7,542 nt of DNA, taken from the NCBI GenBank assembly GCA_029005335.1, contig JAQXFT010000126.1, positions 1-7,542 on the forward strand, given 5' to 3'. The DNA is from Oscillospiraceae bacterium. Its GTDB lineage: Bacteria; Bacillota; Clostridia; Oscillospirales; Ruminococcaceae. The translations under genes and the position numbers were made by a program. This document shows positions 3,944 through 7,542 of this stretch, one piece after another. A model generated the notes under the pieces. That model worked only from the letters and a program-made list of their open reading frames with translations. It made no database searches and was not told where the DNA came from. The first letter of the stretch is position 1. Each line of letters starts with the position of its first letter.

Positions 3944-6900
3944 ATGTCAAGGTTTGTTTTTATAGATACGGAAGTAAGCGAAAAGGATAACAAGGCATAT
4001 GATTTCGGAGCTTTTGACAGTGAAGGATTGAAAATTCATACGGGTAAGATACATGAATTTCAGGAATTTATTGCGGGTGCGGATTTTATATGCGGTCACA
4101 ATATAATTGACCACGATTTAAAGTATTTTGAAGCTCCGGAAAATGCGAATTTTATAGATACACTTTATCTTTCGTCGCTGTTATTTCCGGACAAGGAATC
4201 CCATGCTCTTTCAAAGGAAGAAAAGCTGCGTGAGGACGAGAAGAATAATCCTTTGAATGATTCCATTAAAGCAATGGATTTATTATATGATGAATTAAAA
4301 GTATTCAGCGAACTGGATTCTGAGCTGATGAACATTTATTTTCTTCTTTTAAAGGAAAATCCCTATTTTAAAGGCTTCTGTAGATTGCTTGAAAAACAGT
4401 TTAATGGTTCAGATAAAACGTGCTGTGAACTCATAAGAAAGTATTTTGCAGGAAAAATCTGTGATAATGCTCCGCTTGAAAGAATAATATCGGAAAATCC
4501 GCTTGAACTGGCATATTGCCTGTCATTTATTTCTCAAGTGGAAAATAATGCCCTTATTTCTCCGTGGATACTTAAAAATTATCCGCAGACGGATAATATC
4601 ATGCATATCATAAGAAATACACCATGCAATAAATGTGAATATTGCAACAGTCATCTTAACCCTTATAAATATCTGGAAAAGTACTTCGGATATAAGGATT
4701 TCCGGAAATATAATAATGAACCTCTTCAGGCAAATGCTGTTAAAGCTGCTTTGAACCGGAAATCACTGATTGCGGTATTTCCGACAGGAGGGGGAAAATC
4801 GATTACATTCCAGATACCGGCACTTATTGCAGGCGAAGCTGAAAAAGCACTTACGGTTGTAATTTCTCCGCTTCAGTCGCTTATGAAAGACCAGGTTGAC
4901 GGTTTAAGAAAAGAGGGGATAGAAAGTGCTGTTACTATCAACGGACTTTTAAGCCCTCTTGAGCGTGCGGAAGCTATCAGGCTTATTGAAGAGGGTATCG
5001 CCTCCATACTTTATATATCACCTGAATCATTGCGTTCCGTTACGATTGAACGTCTGCTTTTATTGAGACATATTGACCGTTTTGTCATAGATGAGGCACA
5101 TTGTTTTTCGGCATGGGGACAGGATTTCAGAGTTGACTATCTTTATATCGGAAAATTCATAAGGGAGCTTCAGAACAAAAAGGGAAACAATTGCTTTATT
5201 CCCGTTTCGTGCTTTACTGCAACTGCAAAGCAGAAGGTTATTGCCGATATCAGGGAATATTTCAAAAAAGAGCTTGATATTGAGCCTGAACTTTTTACCA
5301 CAAATGCCACAAGAAAAAATCTCCGTTATGAGGTTTTGTATCAGAAGGACAGTGACAAAAAATATGAAACACTCCGCAGTTTGCTGGAGCAGAAGAATTG
5401 TCCTGCAATTGTGTATGCATCACGTACCAAACGTACAGAAGATATCGCTAAGAAGCTCTGTATGGACGGCTTCAATGCACTTCCTTTCAACGGCAGAATG
5501 GATAGTATTGAAAAGCAGAGAAATCAGGATTCCTTTATAAATGATGAGGTTCAGATTATTGTTGCAACGTCTGCATTCGGAATGGGAGTAAATAAACCCA
5601 ATGTCGGACTTGTAATTCACTATGATATTTCAGATTCGCTTGAAAACTATGTTCAGGAAGCCGGACGAGCCGGACGTGACCAGAATCTGAATGCTGAATG
5701 TTATATTCTTTTCAATGAAGAAGATTTGGACAAGCATTTTATACTTCTGAATCAGACAAAGTTAAGTATAAACGAGATTAAACAGGTATATAAGGCAATA
5801 AAGTATATGACCAAAAACAGACCTGAAGTCTGCTGTTCTGCACTGGAAATAGCCCGTCAGGCAGGCTGGGACGACAGTATTTCAGAAATCGAAACAAGAA
5901 TTGTAACAGCTGTGCAGGCTCTTGAAAATTCGGGGTATCTGGAGAGAGAAAAAAATGCTCCCCATGTATACGCTACAAGTATTATTGCAGAAAATGCGGA
6001 GGAGGCATTTTTAAAAATCGACAAATCCCATCGTTTTTCAGATGAAAATGAAAGGCTTAATGCGAAAAGAATTATAAAATCCCTGATTTCAAAAAGAAAT
6101 ATTTCAAAAGCGGATAATGCTGATGCCGAATCCCGTATAGATTATATTGCCGACCGACTTGGAATAGAAAAATCTGATGTAATACATTCAGTCCAGAAAA
6201 TGAGAGAGGACGGACTTCTTGCAGATACAATGGATTTGACAGCATATATTTATCATTCAAAATCAAAAGCTCTTGCAGAGCTTCACAAATTCCAGAAGCT
6301 CGAAATCTTTATGATTGAAACAATCGAAAACGATAAATTAAATCCCAATTATAAGGAACTCAATGAAAAAGCTGTTTTAAGCGGTATTAATAAAAGCTCC
6401 GTAAATGCTATAAAAACTCTGATATATTACTGGACAATCCAGAACTATATTAAAAAGGAATATGATGAGGATACCCACAAGGTAACAATTTCCATACAGT
6501 CAGGTAAGAATGCATTGCTTGAAAAGCGAAAGAGAAGTTACAGAATTGCTGAATTTATCATTGACCGTCTTTATGAATTCTGCGATGAAAAATCCGGCAG
6601 AGATAAAGAAATTCTTGTAGGATTTTCAGTGCTGGGGCTTATGAATGCATATCGGGCATACAGATTCACCGAGGTATCGGCGTCTGATATTGAAGAAGCC
6701 TTGCTGTTTCTTTCAAAGATTAATTCCATTAAGCTTGAGGGCGGATTCCTTGTTCTTTATAACAGAATGAAGCTGAAAAGACTTGTTCTTAATAATAATA
6801 AGCAATATACTGCTGATGATTACAGACAGCTGGAAGCCTTTTACAAGCAGAAAACTCAGCAGATACATATTGTCGGTGAATATGCAAATCTGATGATAAA

Positions 6901-7542
6901 AGACAATATAAAAGCTTCGCATTTTGTTAATGATTATTTTCAGATGGATTCTGAAAAGTTCATTTCAAAATATTTTTCGGGTGTCAGAAAAGAACAGATT
7001 AAAAATAATATAACTCCTGAAAAATATGAACAGCTTTTCGGTACGCTGTCAAAAAAACAGCTTGAAATAATAAAAGACAATACTTCAAAAAATATAGTTA
7101 TTACGGCAGGCCCGGGAAGCGGTAAAACAAGGGTACTGGTTCACAAGCTTGCATCACTTCTTCTTATGGAAGATGTCAAGCACGAACAGCTCCTTATGCT
7201 TACTTTTTCAAGAGCCTCTGCAATCGAATTTAAACAGCGTCTTCATGCATTGATAGGCAACGCTTCTGCATTTGTAGAAATAAAAACATTCCATTCCTAT
7301 TGCTTTGATATTCTCGGAAAAACCGGAAATATTCAGGAATCTAAAAATATTGTTGCAGATGCCGGCGAACTGATTCGCAACGGTGATGTTGAAATCGGCA
7401 GAATTACCAAAACTGTACTTGTTATAGATGAAGCACAGGATATGAACAATGATGAATTTGCACTTGTAAAGGCTCTTATGGAGCGAAATGAAGAAATGAG
7501 AGTTATCGCTGTGGGAGATGATGACCAGAATATATATGAATT
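3944..7542 (+). CDS. DnaQ-like exonuclease-RecQ-UvrD helicase fusion (3' partial)
   Basis: 1199 codons are visible and the frame is open at the right edge. The ATG at 3944 follows GGGGTGGA; the next in-frame Met is residue 111, inside the first domain. Residues 1-120 look like a DEDD exonuclease: D8-x-E10 (FIDTE), D56 (GHNIID) and D106 (NNPLND). The usual DEDDh histidine position seems to hold Asn. C228, C231, C234 and H237 form a CxxCxxCxxH knuckle before the helicase. The RecQ core follows: Q262, Walker A PTGGGKS (K285), DEAH (383-386), aromatic loop CFSAWGQDFR, FTATA (424), SAFGMGV (543-549) and QEAGRAGRDQ (571-580), then winged-helix-like segments from about 625. A UvrD/Rep helicase begins at L1035 with SKKQ, Walker A AGPGSGKT (K1061), DEAQD (1162-1166) and GDDDQNIY (1191-1198); its later motifs lie off the window. 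It should be an ATP-driven 3'-5' DNA-unwinding and trimming protein. Large RecQ-UvrD proteins of this type occur, from memory, in Bacteroidetes and Ruminococcus, annotated only as RecQ helicase. Repair or defence roles are both possible. Confidence 0.92.
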   Translation, partial: MSRFVFIDTEVSEKDNKAYDFGAFDSEGLKIHTGKIHEFQEFIAGADFICGHNIIDHDLKYFEAPENANFIDTLYLSSLLFPDKESHALSKEEKLREDEKNNPLNDSIKAMDLLYDELKVFSELDSELMNIYFLLLKENPYFKGFCRLLEKQFNGSDKTCCELIRKYFAGKICDNAPLERIISENPLELAYCLSFISQVENNALISPWILKNYPQTDNIMHIIRNTPCNKCEYCNSHLNPYKYLEKYFGYKDFRKYNNEPLQANAVKAALNRKSLIAVFPTGGGKSITFQIPALIAGEAEKALTVVISPLQSLMKDQVDGLRKEGIESAVTINGLLSPLERAEAIRLIEEGIASILYISPESLRSVTIERLLLLRHIDRFVIDEAHCFSAWGQDFRVDYLYIGKFIRELQNKKGNNCFIPVSCFTATAKQKVIADIREYFKKELDIEPELFTTNATRKNLRYEVLYQKDSDKKYETLRSLLEQKNCPAIVYASRTKRTEDIAKKLCMDGFNALPFNGRMDSIEKQRNQDSFINDEVQIIVATSAFGMGVNKPNVGLVIHYDISDSLENYVQEAGRAGRDQNLNAECYILFNEEDLDKHFILLNQTKLSINEIKQVYKAIKYMTKNRPEVCCSALEIARQAGWDDSISEIETRIVTAVQALENSGYLEREKNAPHVYATSIIAENAEEAFLKIDKSHRFSDENERLNAKRIIKSLISKRNISKADNADAESRIDYIADRLGIEKSDVIHSVQKMREDGLLADTMDLTAYIYHSKSKALAELHKFQKLEIFMIETIENDKLNPNYKELNEKAVLSGINKSSVNAIKTLIYYWTIQNYIKKEYDEDTHKVTISIQSGKNALLEKRKRSYRIAEFIIDRLYEFCDEKSGRDKEILVGFSVLGLMNAYRAYRFTEVSASDIEEALLFLSKINSIKLEGGFLVLYNRMKLKRLVLNNNKQYTADDYRQLEAFYKQKTQQIHIVGEYANLMIKDNIKASHFVNDYFQMDSEKFISKYFSGVRKEQIKNNITPEKYEQLFGTLSKKQLEIIKDNTSKNIVITAGPGSGKTRVLVHKLASLLLMEDVKHEQLLMLTFSRASAIEFKQRLHALIGNASAFVEIKTFHSYCFDILGKTGNIQESKNIVADAGELIRNGDVEIGRITKTVLVIDEAQDMNNDEFALVKALMERNEEMRVIAVGDDDQNIYE

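Noticed and set aside
3647..3955. 11-nt identity TGTCAAGGTTT between the array (3657-3647, minus strand) and the start of the helicase gene (3945-3955)
   Set aside because: It spans a spacer-repeat junction and is short enough for chance in AT-rich DNA, so it is not evidence of self-targeting.
5241..5540. 99-codon plus-strand frame inside the helicase gene
   Set aside because: It is a shadow frame of the RecQ core, which has intact motifs in the main frame throughout.

Overview
The window reads as a low-GC Gram-positive gut or rumen bacterium of the Ruminococcus type (Oscillospiraceae). Evidence: AT-rich sequence, strong AGGAG-type ribosome binding sites, TTGACA/TATAAT promoters, and a secreted protein ending in a type I dockerin, the cellulosome plug-in module of Ruminococcus and Clostridium. 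The species assignment is inference.

Layout. (1) Bases 1-795, minus strand: a tight operon of small genes. In transcription order these are a 51-aa two-CxxC protein, a 71-aa four-cysteine protein, a broken gene with an EcsC-like C-terminal end, and the start of a membrane-anchored protein that runs off the left edge. (2) Bases 796-1206: a divergent intergenic region with a strong rightward promoter, a weaker leftward candidate, a repeated ATCGCAAAT-like word, and a leftward terminator with no visible gene to terminate. (3) Bases 1207-3360, plus strand: a 717-aa secreted DUF4874/DUF4832 protein with a CBM9/DOMON-like module and a C-terminal dockerin. (4) Bases 3361-3943, no protein gene: a 19-nt GC-rich palindrome, a rho-independent terminator, a short CRISPR-like array (three 35-nt spacers, repeats of 33-36 nt plus a terminal remnant), and two back-to-back promoters flanking a 17-nt palindrome. 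(5) Bases 3944 to the right edge, plus strand: the first 1199 codons of a giant fusion of a DnaQ-like exonuclease, a RecQ helicase and a UvrD/Rep helicase.

The most interesting part is bases 3512-3943. The repeats make most sense when read on the minus strand. There each forms a 4-bp hairpin closed by a GNRA tetraloop. A near-consensus promoter starts transcription almost exactly at the first, truncated repeat, and a hairpin with an A/T tract lies just past the last one. No cas gene is visible, so the array is orphan within the window. Its promoter is divergent from that of the exonuclease-RecQ-UvrD gene. Whether the RNA and the fusion protein work together cannot be decided from sequence alone, but the shared control region is the best lead here.
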